NCBI RefSeq assembly: GCF_963924675.1
Contig: NW_027077440.1
Location: forward strand, 2,280,501-2,344,500
Direction: 5' to 3'
DNA from: Phocoena phocoena
Lineage: Eukaryota > Chordata > Mammalia > Artiodactyla > Phocoenidae
Length of the DNA stretch: 64,000 nt
The notes beneath the pieces were generated by a model. It was not told the DNA's origin. It did not search any database and saw only the letters and a program-made list of their open reading frames with translations. Made by a program: the position numbers and the translations under genes. Shown here in pieces: positions 1-13,779 of the stretch (position 1 is the first letter of the stretch; every line of letters begins with the position of its first letter).

Positions 1-1553
1 CTCCAGGTTCAAGGGATTCTTCCTCCAGCTAAACCATGCATGGGAAACCCAGAGTATCGTCCACCGTGTGATTGGGAAACGATTTAAAATGCATCTCAGT
101 TTTCGTATCCTGGTCCTCGGGTTCACCATTCCAGATGCTTTACTAACACTCTCCCCGCTTGGAGAGTCAGTGCCTTTAACCTCCTGTTTGGCACAGCTTG
201 CAATTTCTGTACAAGATGAACAGGAATAGGGAGAACCAATGAGAGACTAGCTGTAGGTGTCTGTACGGGCAAATGTAACGCTCATTTCCCACCAGTAAGA
301 GGAATTAACCAAAGGCTCAGCGTGCCCTGCCGGAAACAGATTAGGGCCTGAAGCAATCCTGCGGTTTTGTGCCCAGCTCACAAGGAAGCGTGTTGAAGAA
401 AGGAGCTAAGCGGCACTGTAATTCACAAACCTGCGGAGATATAAATGACAGCTATCCTCCAAAAATATATTGAAGTAAGCCTGCGAAGGGGACTTGAAAG
501 AGGGCCAGAATTTCAGGAAAACGATTGCAGGGGGTAGACTGGAATTGCCCTGAAAGCATAGGAAAAGAGGCACAACGTCGACAATGATGCACTTGGCCAA
601 AAAGCGCGTATGCGTTTTTTCCTGAATATATTCAGGAAAAAACGCATACGCCCTTTTTGGCCAACCAAGCAAGCTTGTAAAGGAAATCTGCACTACAATG
701 AAATCTCACTGCCCCACCGGGCAAAAGGGCCATCTGAAAAAATTGTAAAATGCAGAAAGGTAGGATACGATATGCAGAACAGGGAGCCTTGTTATGCTGA
801 TTGGCAGGATGTAAATTGCCAGCAGCCACCCTGGAGAAGTGTATGGTGTTTCCTGAAACACGTAAGAAACAAAGCAACACAGCCTATGGCACTTCCACTT
901 ATGGTCCTATAGCTTACGGAAATTAAAATCAAAAACAGACAGCCACCCCAATATTTGGGACGGCTGTGTTCACAAGAATCTCGTCTACAGTATCAGGTAA
1001 ATATCCCAGAAAGCAAAAAATGGATAAAGAAGTTGTGGCACGTACGTACAATGCAATATCACTCAGCAAAGAAATCTGTGTCATCAGGCCCGTAGCGGCA
1101 TAGTGAGTGGATGCAGGTACGGTGATTCTACGTGAACTCTGTCACACAGAAAAAGAAACATCATAAGATATCACTAATACACGGAATGTAAACTTGACTA
1201 CACATGAACTGAATTAAAAAACAGAACAGGGTCTCAAATTTAGAAAACCAACTAGTGCTTGCTTATGGGGAAAGGTGCCTTGGGGTGCTGCATAAAACCA
1301 GAGACTGAAATTAGCACAGATAACTTTCCATAAGCCAAATATGTAATAGAGAAGACCTACTCCTTGCTCAACGAAATGGACCCAACACCACATATTCAAC
1401 GCCTAGGAATATACCTGACTAGGAAGAATCTTAAAACCCATGGATATATATATCTCCATAACAGAATCAAGCGTGTGTACTGCGGCCGAAACACAGCAGT
1501 AAAAATCCGATAAATCCCATTATCAAAATAAATTTCGAAAACAAAACACAAAG
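1..1553 (+). repeat. Satellite monomer M1 (partial, window edge)
   Basis: The left edge of the window cuts this monomer. Palindrome at 593-664 with one arm mismatch (GCGCG against CGCCC). Type A in the ORF2-derived part (CTATAGC stop at 910-912), so the reading frame that starts in the palindrome at 610 ends there after 100 codons. Confidence 0.95.
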
Positions 1554-3298
1554 ACAGTGAAATAGAGAGCAGTTCTTAAATAATTCACTCAGGGCATGTG
1601 ATGCAACCGGGATTGACCACATCTACACCCACAGCTGGTTGAGACATAAGGCTGGACACTTCAGGCTGATAGCATTGGTGAGTTTTGGTGAGCAAATGCA
1701 GACCCTTTGAAGTCATACTGCATCGTACCCATTCCATGGGTACCAAATCTCCAGGTTCAAGGGATTCTTCCTCCAGCTAAAAGATGCATGGGAATCCCAG
1801 AGTATCGTCCACCGTGTGATTGGGAAACGATTTAAAATGCATCTCAGTTTTCATATCCTGGTCCTCGTGTTCACCATTCCAGATGCTTTACTGACACTCT
1901 CCCCGCTTGGAGAGTCAGTGCCTTTAACCTCCTCTTTGGCACAGCTTGCAATTTCTGTGCAAGATGAACAGGAATAGGGAGAACCAATGAGAGACTAGCT
2001 GTAGGTGTCTGCACGGTCAAATGTAACGCTCATTTCCCACCAGGAAGAGGAATTAACCAAAGGCTCAGCGTGACCTGCCGGAAACAGATTAGGGCCTGAA
2101 GCAATCCTGCGGTTTTGTGCCCAGCTCACAAGAAAGCGAGTTGAAGAAAGGAGCTCAGGGGCACTGTAATTCACAAAGCTGCACAGTTATAAATGACAGC
2201 TATCCTCCAAAAATATATTGAAGTAAGCCTGCGAAGGGGACTTGAAAGCGGGGCAGAATTTCAGGAAAACGATTGGAGGGGGTAGACTGGAATTGCCCTG
2301 AAAGCATAGGAAAAGAGGCAAAATGTTGACAATGATGCACTTGGCCAAAAAGGGCGTATGCGTTTTTCCTGAATATATTCAGGAAAAAACGCATACGCCA
2401 TTTTTGGCCAACCAAGCAAGCCTGTAAAGGAAATCTGCACTACAATGAAGTCTCACTGCCCCCCGGGCAAAAGGGCCATCTGAAAAAAGTGTAAAATCCA
2501 GAAATGTAGGACAGGATATGGAGAACAGAGAACCATGTTATGCTGATTGGCAGGATGTAAATTGCCAGCAGCCACCCTGGAGAAGTTTATGGTGTTTCCT
2601 GAAACACGTAAGAAACAAAGCAACACAGCCTATGGCACTTCCACTTATGGTACTATAGCTTACGGAAATTAAAATCAAAAACAGACAGCCACCCCAATAT
2701 TTGGGACGGCTGTGTTCACAAGAAGCTCGTCTACAGTATCAGGTAAATATCCCAGAAAGCAAAAAATGGATAAGGAAGTTGTGGCACGTACGTACAATGC
2801 AATATCACTCAGCAATGAAATCTGTGTCATCTGGCCCGTAGCGGCATAGTGAGTGGATGCAGGTACGGTGATTCTACGTGAACTACGTCACACAGAAAAA
2901 GAAACATCATAAGATATCACTAATACACGGAATGTAAACTTGACTACACATGAACTGAATTACAAAACAGAACAGGGTCTCAAATTTAGTAAACCTACTA
3001 GTGCTGGTTATGGGGAAAGCTGCCTTGGGGTGTTGCATAAAACCAGAGACTGAAATTAGCACAGATAACTTTCCATAAGCCAAATACGTAATAGACAAGA
3101 CCTACTCCTTGCTCAACGAAATGGACTCAACACCACATATTCAACGCCTAGGAATATACCTGACTAGGAAGAATCTTAAAACCCATGGATATATATGTCT
3201 CCGTAAGAGAATCAAGCATGTGTACAGCGGCCGAAACGCAGCAGTGAAAATCCGATAAATCCCATTATCAAAATAAATTACGAAAACAAAACACAAAG
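1554..3298 (+). repeat. Satellite monomer M2
   Basis: 1745 bp, type A. Palindrome 2341-2411 is 71 bp because the left arm has five T instead of six; the right arm also has one substitution (GCCATTTTT). Confidence 0.95.
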
Positions 3299-5046
3299 AC
3301 AGTGAAATAGAGAGCAATTCTTAAATAATTCACTCAGGGCATGTGATGCAACCGGGATTGACCACATCTACACCCACAGCTGGTTGAGACATAAGGCTGG
3401 ACACTTCAGGCTGATAGCATTGGTGAGTTTTGGTGAGCAAATGCAGACCCTTTGAAGTCATACTGCATCGTACCCATTCCATGGGTCCCAACTCTCCAGG
3501 TTCAAGGGATTCTTCCTCCAGCTTAAACATGCATGGGAAACCCAGAGTATCGTCCACCGTGTGATTGGGAAACGATTTAAAATGCATCTCAGTTTTCGTA
3601 TCCTGGTCCTCGGGTTCACCATTCCAGATGCTTTACTAACACTCTCCCCGCTTGGAGAGTCAGTGCCTTTAACCTCCTCTTTGGCACAGCTTGCAATTTC
3701 TGTGCAAGATGAACAGGCATAGGGAGAACCAATGAGAGACTAGCTGTAGGTGTCTGCACGGGCAAATGTAACGCTCATTTCCCAACAGGAAGAGGAATTA
3801 ACCAAAGGCTCAGCGTGCCCTGCCGGAAACAGATTAGGGCCTGAAGCAATCCTGCGGTTTTGTGCCCAGCTCACAGGAAAGCGAGTTGAAGAAATGAGCT
3901 CAGGGGCACTGTAATTCACAAACCTGCAGAGTTATAAATGACAGCTATCCTCCAAAAATATATTGAAGTAAGCCTGCGAAGGAGACTTGAAAGCGGGGCA
4001 GAATTTCAGGAAAACGATTGCAGGGGGTAGACTGGAATTGTCCTGAAAGCATAGGAAAAGAGGCAGAACGTCGACAATGATGCACTTGGCCAAAAAGGGC
4101 GTATGCGTTTTTTCCTGAATATATTCAGGAAAAAAACGCATACGCCCTTTTTGGCCAACCAAGCAAGCCTGTAAAGGAAATCTGCACTACAATGAAGACT
4201 CACTGCCCCCCGGGCAAAAGGGCCATCTGAAAAAAGTGTAAAATCCAGAAAGGTAGGACAGGATATGGAGAACAGGGAGCCTTGTTATGCTGATTGGCAG
4301 GATGTAAATTGCCAGCAGCCACCCTGGAGAAGTGTATGGTGTTTCCTGAAACACGTAAGAAACAAAGCAACACAGCCTATGGCACTTCCACTTATGGTCC
4401 TATAACTTACGGAAATTAAAATCAAAAACAGACAGCCACCCCAATATTTGGGACGGCTGTGTTCACAAGAAGCTCGTCTACAGTATCAGGTAAATATCCC
4501 AGAAAGCAAAAAATGGATAAAGAAGTTGTGGCACGTACGTACAATGCAATATCACTCAGCAATGAAATCTGTGTCATCAGGCCCGTAGCGGCATAGTGAG
4601 TGGATGCAGGTACGGTGATTCTACGTGAACTACGTCACACAGAAAAAGAAACATCATAAGATATCACTAATACACGGAATGTAAACTTGACTACACATGA
4701 ACTGAATTACAAAACAGAACAGGGTCTCAAATTTAGAAAACCAGCTAGTGCTTGCTTATGGGTAAAGGTGCCTTGGGGTGCTGCATAAAACCAGAGACTG
4801 AAATTAGCACAGGTAACATTCCATAAGCCAAATATGTAATAGACAAGACCTACTCTTTGCTCAACGAAATGGACTCAACACCACATATTCAACGCCTAGG
4901 AATATACCTGACTAGGAAGAATCTTAAAACCCATGGATATATATGTCTCCGTAAGAGTATCAAGCATGTGTACAGCGGCCGAAACGCAGCAGTGAAAATC
5001 CGATAAATCCCATTATCAAAATAAATTTCGAAAACAAAAGACAAAG
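3299..5046 (+). repeat. Satellite monomer M3 (first of a near-identical triplet)
   Basis: 1748 bp, type A with TAA (CTATAACTT) at the usual stop site. Palindrome 4086-4158 is 73 bp, with one extra A in the right arm. That extra A is shared with M4 and M5, so the three copies descend from one recent ancestor. Confidence 0.95.
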
Positions 5047-6794
5047 ACAGTGAAATAGAGAGCAATTCTTAAATAATTCACTCAGGGCATGTGATGCAAC
5101 CGGGATTGACCACATCTACACCCAGAGCTGGTTGAGACATAAGGCTGGACACTTCAGGCTGATAGCATTGGTGAGTTTCGGTGAGCAAATGCAGACCCTT
5201 TGAAGTCATACTGCATGGTACCTATTCCATGGGTCCCAACTCTTCAGGTTCAAGGGATTCTTCCTCCAGCTAAAACATGCATGGGAAACCCACAGTATGG
5301 TCCACCGTGTGATTGGGAAACGATTTAAAATGCATCTCAGTTTTCGTATCCTGGTCCTCGGGTTCACCATTCCAGATGCTTTAATAACACTCTCCCTGCT
5401 TGGAGATTCAGTGCCTTTAACCTCCTGTTTGGCACAGCTTTTAATTTCTGTGCAAGATGAACAGGAATAGGGAGAACCAATGAGAGACTAGCTCTAGGTG
5501 TCTGCACAGGCAAATGTAACGCTCATTTCCCACCAGGAAGAGGAATTAACCAAAGGCTCAGCGTGCCCTGCCGGAAACAGATTAGGGCCTGAAGCAATCC
5601 TGCGGTTTTGTGCCCAGCTCACAGGAAAGCGAGTTGAAGAAATGAGCTCAGGGGCACTGTAATTCACAAACCTGCAGAGTTATAAATGACAGCTATCCTC
5701 CAAAAATATATTGAAGTAAGCCTGCGAAGGAGACTTGAAAGCGGGGCAGAATTTCAGGAAAACGATTGCAGGGGGTAGACTGGAATTGTCCTGAAAGCAT
5801 AGGAAAAGAGGCAGAACGTCGACAATGATGCACTTGGCCAAAAAGGGCGTATGCGTTTTTTCCTGAATATATTCAGGAAAAAAACGCATACGCCCTTTTT
5901 GGCCAACCAAGCAAGCCTGTAAAGGAAATCTGCACTACAATGAAGACTCACTGCCCCCCGGGCAAAAGGGCCATCTGAAAAAAGTTTAAAATCCAGAAAG
6001 GTAGGACAGGATATGGAGAACAGGGAGCCTTGTTATGCTGATTGGCAGGATGTAAATTGCCAGCAGCCACCCTGGAGAAGTGTATGGTGTTTCCTGAAAC
6101 ACGTAAGAAACAAAGCAACACAGCCTATGGCACTTCCACTTATGGTCCTATAACTTACGGAAATTAAAATCAAAAACAGACAGCCACCCCAATATTTGGG
6201 ACGGCTGTGTTCACAAGAAGCTCGTCTACAGTATCAGGTAAATATCCCAGAAAGCAAAAAATGGATAAAGAAGTTGTGGCACGTACGTACAATGCAATAT
6301 CACTCAGCAATGAAATCTGTGTCATCAGGCCCGTAGCGGCATAGTGAGTGGATGCAGGTACGGTGATTCTACGTGAACTACGTCACACAGAAAAAGAAAC
6401 ATCATAAGATATCACTAATACACGGAATGTAAACTTGACTACACATGAACTGAATTACAAAACAGAACAGGGTCTCAAATTTAGAAAACCAGCTAGTGCT
6501 TGCTTATGGGTAAAGGTGCCTTGGGGTGCTGCATAAAACCAGAGACTGAAATTAGCACAGGTAACATTCCATAAGCCAAATATGTAATAGACAAGACCTA
6601 CTCTTTGCTCAACGAAATGGACTCAACACCACATATTCAACGCCTAGGAATATACCTGACTAGGAAGAATCTTAAAACCCATGGATATATATGTCTCCGT
6701 AAGAGTATCAAGCGTGTGTACAGCGGCCGAAACGCAGCAGTGAAAATGCGATAAATCCCATTATCAAAATAAATTTCGAAAACAAAAGACAAAG
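5047..6794 (+). repeat. Satellite monomer M4 (triplet)
   Basis: 1748 bp, type A. Palindrome 5834-5906 has the same extra A as M3 and M5. Differs from M3 and M5 at only scattered positions, e.g. AGTTTAAAAT at about 5983. Confidence 0.95.
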
Positions 6795-8542
6795 ACAGTG
6801 AAATAGAGAGCAATTCTTAAATAATTCACTCAGGGCATGTGATGCAACCGGGATTGACCACATCTACACCCAGAGCTGGTTGAGACATAAGGCTGGACAC
6901 TTCAGGCTGATAGCATTGTTGAGTTTCGGTGAGCAAATGCAGACCCTTTGAAGTCATACTGCATGGTACCTATTCCATGGGTCCCAACTCTTCAGGTTCA
7001 AAGGATTCTTCCTCCAGCTAAAACATGCATGGGAAACCCACAGTATGGTCCACCGTGTGATTGGGAAACGATTTAAAATGCATCTCAGTTTTCGTATCCT
7101 GGTCCTCGGGTTCACCATTCCAGATGCTTTACTAACACTCTCCCTGCTTGGAGATTCAGTGCCTTTAACCTCCTGTTTGGCACAGCTTTCAATTTCTGTG
7201 CAAGATGAACAGGAATAGGGAGAACCAATGAGAGACTAGCTGTAGGTGTCTGCACGGGCAAATGTAACGCTCATTTCCCACCAGGAAGAGGAATTAACCA
7301 AAGGCTCAGCGTGCCCTGCCGGAAACAGATTAGGGCCTGAAGCAATCCTGCGGTTTTGTGCCCAGCTCACAGGAAAGCGAGTTGAAGAAATGAGCTCAGG
7401 GGCACTGTAATTCACAAACCTGCAGAGTTATAAATGACAGCTATCCTCCAAAAATATATTGAAGTAAGCCTGCGAAGGAGACTTGAAAGCGGGGCAGAAT
7501 TTTAGGAAAACGATTGCAGGGGGTAGACTGGAATTGTCCTGAAAGCATAGGAAAAGAGGCAGAACGTCGACAATGATGCACTTGGCCAAAAAGGGCGTAT
7601 GCGTTTTTTCCTGAATATATTCAGGAAAAAAACGCATACGCCCTTTTTGGCCAACCAAGCAAGCCTGTAAAGGAAATCTGCACTACAATGAAGACTCACT
7701 GCCCCCCGGGCAAAAGGGCCATCTGAAAAAAGTGTAAAATCCAGAAAGGTAGGACAGGATATGGAGAACAGGGAGCCTTGTTATGCTGATTGGCAGGATG
7801 TAAATTGCCAGCAGCCACCCTGGAGAAGTGTATGGTGTTTCCTGAAACACGTAAGAAACAAAGCAACACAGCCTATGGCACTTCCACTTATGGTCCTATA
7901 ACTTACGGAAATTAAAATCAAAAACAGACAGCCACCCCAATATTTGGGACGGCTGTGTTCACAAGAAGCTCGTCTACAGTATCAGGTAAATATCCCAGAA
8001 AGCAAAAAATGGATAAAGAAGTTGTGGCACGTACGTACAATGCAATATCACTCAGCAATGAAATCTGTGTCATCAGGCCCGTAGCGGCATAGTGAGTGGA
8101 TGCAGGTACGGTGATTCTACGTGAACTACGTCACACAGAAAAAGAAACATCATAAGATATCACTAATACACGGAATGTAAACTTGACTACACATGAACTG
8201 AATTACAAAACAGAACAGGGTCTCAAATTTAGAAAACCAGCTAGTGCTTGCTTATGGGTAAAGGTGCCTTGGGGTGCTGCATAAAACCAGAGACTGAAAT
8301 TAGCACAGGTAACATTCCATAAGCCAAATATGTAATAGACAAGACCTACTCTTTGCTCAACGAAATGGACTCAACACCACATATTCAACGCCTAGGAATA
8401 TACCTGACTAGGAAGAATCTTAAAACCCATGGATATATATGTCTCCGTAAGAGTATCAAGCGTGTGTACAGCGGCCGAAACGCAGCAGTGAAAATGCGAT
8501 AAATCCCATTATCAAAATAAATTTCGAAAACAAAAGACAAAG
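6795..8542 (+). repeat. Satellite monomer M5 (triplet)
   Basis: 1748 bp, type A. Palindrome 7582-7654 with the shared extra A. It shares AAAATGCGATAAATC near its end with M4 but not M3, so M4 and M5 are the closest pair there. Confidence 0.95.
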
Positions 8543-10288
8543 ACAGTGAAATAGAGAGCAATTCTTAAATAATTCACTCAGGGCATGTGATGCAACCGGG
8601 ATTGACCACATCTACACACAGAGCTGGTTGAGACATAAGGCTGGACACTTCAGGCTGATAGCATTGGTGAGTTTCGGTGAGCAAATGCAGACCCTTTGAA
8701 GTCATACTGCATGGTACCTATTCCATGGGTCCCAACTGTTCAGGTTCAAGGGATTCTTCCTCCAGCTAAAACATGCATGGGAAACCCACAGTATGGTCCA
8801 CCGTGTGATTGGGAAACGATTTAAAATGCATCTCAGTTTTCGTATCCTGGTCCTCGGGTTCACCATTCCAGATGCTTTACTAACACTCTCCCTGCTTGGA
8901 GATTCAGTGCCTTTAACCTCCTGTTTGGCACAGCTTTCAATTTCTGTGCAAGATGAACAGGAATAGGGAGAACCAATGAGAGACTAGCTGTAGGTGTCTG
9001 CACTGGCAAATATAACACTCATTGCCCACCAGGAAGAGGAATTAAACAAAGGCTCAGTGTGCCCTGCTGGAAACAGATTAGGGCCTGAAGCAATCCTGCG
9101 GTTTTTTGCCCAGCTCACAAGAAAGCGAGTTGAAGAAAGGAGCTCAGGGGCACTGTAATTCACAAACCTGCAGAGTTATAATTGACAGCTATACTCCAAA
9201 AATATATTGAAGTAAGCCTGAGAAGGGGACTTGAAAGCGGGGCAAAATTTCAGGAAAAGGATTGCAGGGCTAGAATGGAATTGCCCTGAAAGCATAGGAA
9301 AAGAGGCACAACGTCGACAATGATGCACTTGGCCAAAAAGGGCGTATGCGTTTTTTCCTGAATATATTCAGGTAAAAACGCATACGCCCTTTTTGGCCAA
9401 CCAAGCAAGCCTGTAAAGGAAATCTGCACTACAATGAAGTCTCACTGCCCCCCGGGCAAAAGGGCCATCTGAAAAAAATGTAAAATCCAGAAAGTTAGGA
9501 CAGGATATGGAGAACAGGGAGCCTTGTTATGCTGATTGGCAGGATGTAAATTGCCAGCAGCCATCCTGGAGAAGTGTATGGTGTTTCCTGAAACACGTAA
9601 GAAACAAAGCAACACAGCCTATGGCACTTCCACTTATGGTCCTATAGCTTACGGAAATTAAAATCAAAAACAGACAGCCACCCGAATATTTGGTACGGCT
9701 GTGTTCACAAGAAGCTCATCTACAGTATCAGGTAAATATCCCAGAAAGCAAAAAATGGATAAAGAAGTTGTGGCACGTACGTACAATGCAATATCACTCA
9801 GCAATGAAATCTGTGTCATCAGGCCCGTAGCGGCATAGTGAGTGGATGCAGGTACGGTGATTCTACGTGAACTACGTCACACAGAAAAAGAAACATCATA
9901 AGATATCACTAATACACGGAATGTAAACTTGACTACACATGAACTGAATTACAAAACAGAACAGGGTCTCAAATTTAGAAAACCAACTAGTGCTTGCTTA
10001 TGGGGAAAGGTGCGTTGGGGTGCTGCATAAAACCAGAGACTGAAATTAGCACAGATAACTTTCCATAAGCCAAATATGTAATAGACAAGACCTACTCCTT
10101 GCTCAACGAAATGGACCCAACACCACATATTCAACGCCTAGGAATATACCTGACTAGGAAGAATCTTAAAACCCATGGATATATATGTCTCCGTAAGAGA
10201 ATCAAGCGTGTGTACAGCGGCCGAAACGCAGCAGTGAAAATCCGATAAATCCCATTATCAAAATAAATTTCGAAAACAAAACACAAAG
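8543..10288 (+). repeat. Satellite monomer M6
   Basis: 1746 bp, type A. Palindrome 9329-9400 has one mismatch (GGTAAAAA). The first ~450 bp resemble the M3-M5 triplet. From about 9000 it switches to a variant patch (CACTGGCAAATATAACACTC ... GGTTTTTTGCCC) otherwise found in M8 and M10, which suggests a conversion or crossover junction near 9000. Confidence 0.95.
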
Positions 10289-12032
10289 ACAGTGAAATAG
10301 AGAGTAATTCTTAAATAATTCACTCAGGGCATGTGATGCAACCGGGATTTAACACATCTACAACCAGAGCTGGTTGAGACATAAGGCTGGACACTTCAGG
10401 ATGATAGCATTGGTGAGTTTCGGTGAGCAAATGCAGACCCTTTGAAGTCATACTGCATGGTACCCATTCCATGGGTCCCAACTCTCCAGGTTCAAGGGAT
10501 TCTTCCTCCAGCTAAAACATGCATGGGAAACCCAGAGTATCGTCCACCGTGTGATTGGGAAACGATTTAAAATGCATCTCAGTTTTCGTATCCTGGTCCT
10601 CGGGTTCACCATTCCAGATGCTTTACTAACACTCTCCCCGCATGGAGAGTCAGTGCCTTTAACCTCCCGTTTGGCACAGCTTGCAATTTCTGTGCAAGAT
10701 GAACAGGAATAGGGAGAACCAATGAGAGACTAGCTGTAGGTGTCTGCAAGGGCAAATGTAACGCTCATTGCCCACCAGGAAGAAGAATTAAACAAAGGCT
10801 CAGCGTGCCCTGCTGGAAACAGATTACGGCCTGAAGCAATCCTGCGGTTTTGTGCCCAGCTCACAAGAAAGAGAGTTGAAGAAAGGAGCTCAGGGGCACT
10901 GTAATTCACAAACCTGCAGAGTTATAAATGACAGCTATCCTCCAAAAATATATTGAAGTAAGCCTGCGAAGGGGACTTGAAAGCGGGGCAGAATTTCAGG
11001 AAAACGATTGGAGGGGGTAGACTGGAATTGCCCTGAAAGCATAGGAAAAGAGGCAGAATGTCGACAATGATGCACTTGGCCAAAAAGGGCGTATGCGTTT
11101 TTTCCTGAATATATTCAGGAAAAAACGCATACGCCCTTTTTGGCCAACCAAGCAAGCCTGTAAAGGAAATCTGCACTACAATGAAGTCTCACTGCCCCCT
11201 GGGCAAAAGGGCCATCTGAAAAAAGTGTAAAATCCAGAAAGGTAGGACAGGATATGGAAAACAGGGAGCCATGTTATGCTGACAGGCAGGATGCAAATTG
11301 CCAGCAGCCACCCTGGAGAAGTGTATGGTGTTTCCTGAAACACGTAAGAAACAAAGCAACACAGCCTATGGCACTTCCACTTATGGTCCTATAGCTTATG
11401 GTAATTAAAATCAAAAACAGACAGCCACCCCAATATTTGGGACGGCTGTGTTCACAAGAAGCTCGTCTACAGTATCAGGTAAAAATCCCAGAAAGCAAAA
11501 AATGGATAAAGAAGTTGTGACACGTACGTACAATGCAATATCACTCAGCAATGAAATCTGTGTCATCAGGCCCGTAGCGGCATAGTGAGTAGATGCAGGT
11601 ACGGTGATTCTACGTGAACTACGTCACACAGAAAAAGAAACATAAGATATCACTAATACACGGAATGTAAACTTGACTACACATGAACTGAATTACAAAA
11701 CAGAACAGGGTCTCAAATTTAGAAAACCAACTAGTGCTTGCTTATGGGGAAAGGTGCCTTGGGGTGCTGCATAAAACCAGAGACTGAAATTAGCACAGAT
11801 AACTTTCCATAAGCCAAATATGTAATAGACAAGACCTACTCCTTGCTCAACGAAATGGACCCAACACCACATATTCAACGCCTAGGAATATACCTGACTA
11901 GGAAGAATTTTAAAACCCATGGATATATATGTCTCTGTAAGAGAATCAAGCGTGTTTACAGCGGCCGAAACGCAGCAGTGAAAATCCGATAAATTCCATT
12001 ATCAAAATAAATTTCGAAAACAAAACACAAAG
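10289..12032 (+). repeat. Satellite monomer M7 (start of the 3,491-bp duplication)
   Basis: 1744 bp, type A. Palindrome 11076-11147 is perfect. A 3-bp deletion (GAAACATAAG for GAAACATCATAAG, about 11,636) and TATGGAAAACAGGGAGCCAT are private to M7 and M9. Confidence 0.95.
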
Positions 12033-13779
12033 ACAGTGAAATAGAGAGCAATTCTTAAATAATTCACTCAGGGCATGTGATGCAACCGGGATTGACCACA
12101 TCTACACCAAGAGCTGGTTGAGACATAAGGCTGGACACTTCAGGCGGATAGCATTGGTGAGGTTCGGTGAGTAAATGCATACCCTTTGAAGTCATACTGC
12201 TTGGTACCCATTCCATGGGTCCTAACACTCCAAGTGCAAGGGATTCTTCCTCCAGCTAAAACATGCATGGGAAACCCTGGGTATCGTCCACCGTGTGATT
12301 GGGAAACGATTTAAAATGGATGTCAGTTTTCGTATCCTTGTCCTCGGGTTCACCATTCCAGACGCCTTACTAAAACTCTCCCCGCTTGGAGAGTCAGTGC
12401 CTTTAACCTCCTCTTTGGCACAGTTTGCAATTTCTGTGCAAGATGAACAGGAATAGGGAGAACCAATTAGAGACTAGCTGTAGGTGTCTGCACTGGCAAA
12501 TATAACACTCATTGCCCACCAGGAAGAGGAATTAAACAAAGGCTCAGTGTGCCCTGCTGGAAACAGATTAGGGCCTGAAGCAATCCTGCGGTTTTTTGCC
12601 CAGCTCACAAGAAAGCGAGTTGAAGAAAGGAGCTCAGGGGCACTGTAATTCACAAACCTGCAGAGTTATAATTGACAGCCATACTCCAAAAATATATTGA
12701 AGTAAGCCTGAGAAGGGGACTTGAAAGCGGGGCAGAATTTCAGGAAAAGGATTGCAGGGGGTAGACTGGAATTGCCCTGAAAGCATAGGAAAAGAGGCAC
12801 AACGTCGACAATGATGCACTTGGACAAAAAGGGCGTATGCGTTTTTTCCTGAATATATTCAGGAAAAAACGCATATGCCCTTTTTGGCCAACCAAGCAAG
12901 CCTGTAAAGGAAATCTGCACTACAATGAAGTCTCACTGCCCCCCGGGCAAAAGGGCCATCTGAAAAAAGTGTAAAATCCAGAAAGTTAGGACAGGATATG
13001 GAGAACAGGGAGCCTTGTTATGCTGATTGGCAGGATGTAAATTGCCAGCAGCCACCCTGGAGAAGTGTATGGTGTTTCCTGAAACACGTAAGAAACAAAG
13101 CAACACAGCCTATGGCACTTCCACTTATGGTCCTATAACTTACGGAAATTAAAATCAAAAACAGACAGCCACCCCAATATTTGGGACGGCTGTGTTCCCA
13201 AGAAGCTCGTCTACAGTATCAGGTAAATATCCCAGAAAGCAAAAAATGGATAAAGAAGTTGTGGCACGTACGTGCAATGCAATATCACTCAGCAATGAAA
13301 TCTGTGTCATCAGGCCCATAGCGGCATAGTGAATGGATGCAGTTACGGTGATTCTACGTGAACTAGGTCACACAGAAAAAGAAACATCATAAGATATCAC
13401 TAATACACGGAATGTAAACTTGACTACACATGAACTGAATTACAAAACAGAACAGGGTCTCAAATTTAGAAAACCAACTAGTGCTTGCTTATGGGGAAAG
13501 GTGCCTTGGGGTGCTGCATAAAACCAGAGACTGAAATTAGCACAGATAACTTTCCATAAGCCAAATATGTAATAGACAAGGCCTACTCCTTGCTCAACGA
13601 AATGGACGCAACACCACATATTCAACGCCTAGGAATATACCTGACTAGGAAGAATCTTAAAACCCATGGATATATATGTCTCCGTAAGAGAATCAAGCGT
13701 GTGTACAGCGGCCGAAATGGAGCAGTGAAAATCCGATAAATCCCATTATCATAATAAATTTCGAAAACAAAACACAAAG
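12033..13779 (+). repeat. Satellite monomer M8
   Basis: 1747 bp, type A. Palindrome 12820-12891 with two arm changes (TTGGAC and GCATATGCC). I see no difference from M10 at 15,524-17,270. Confidence 0.95.
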
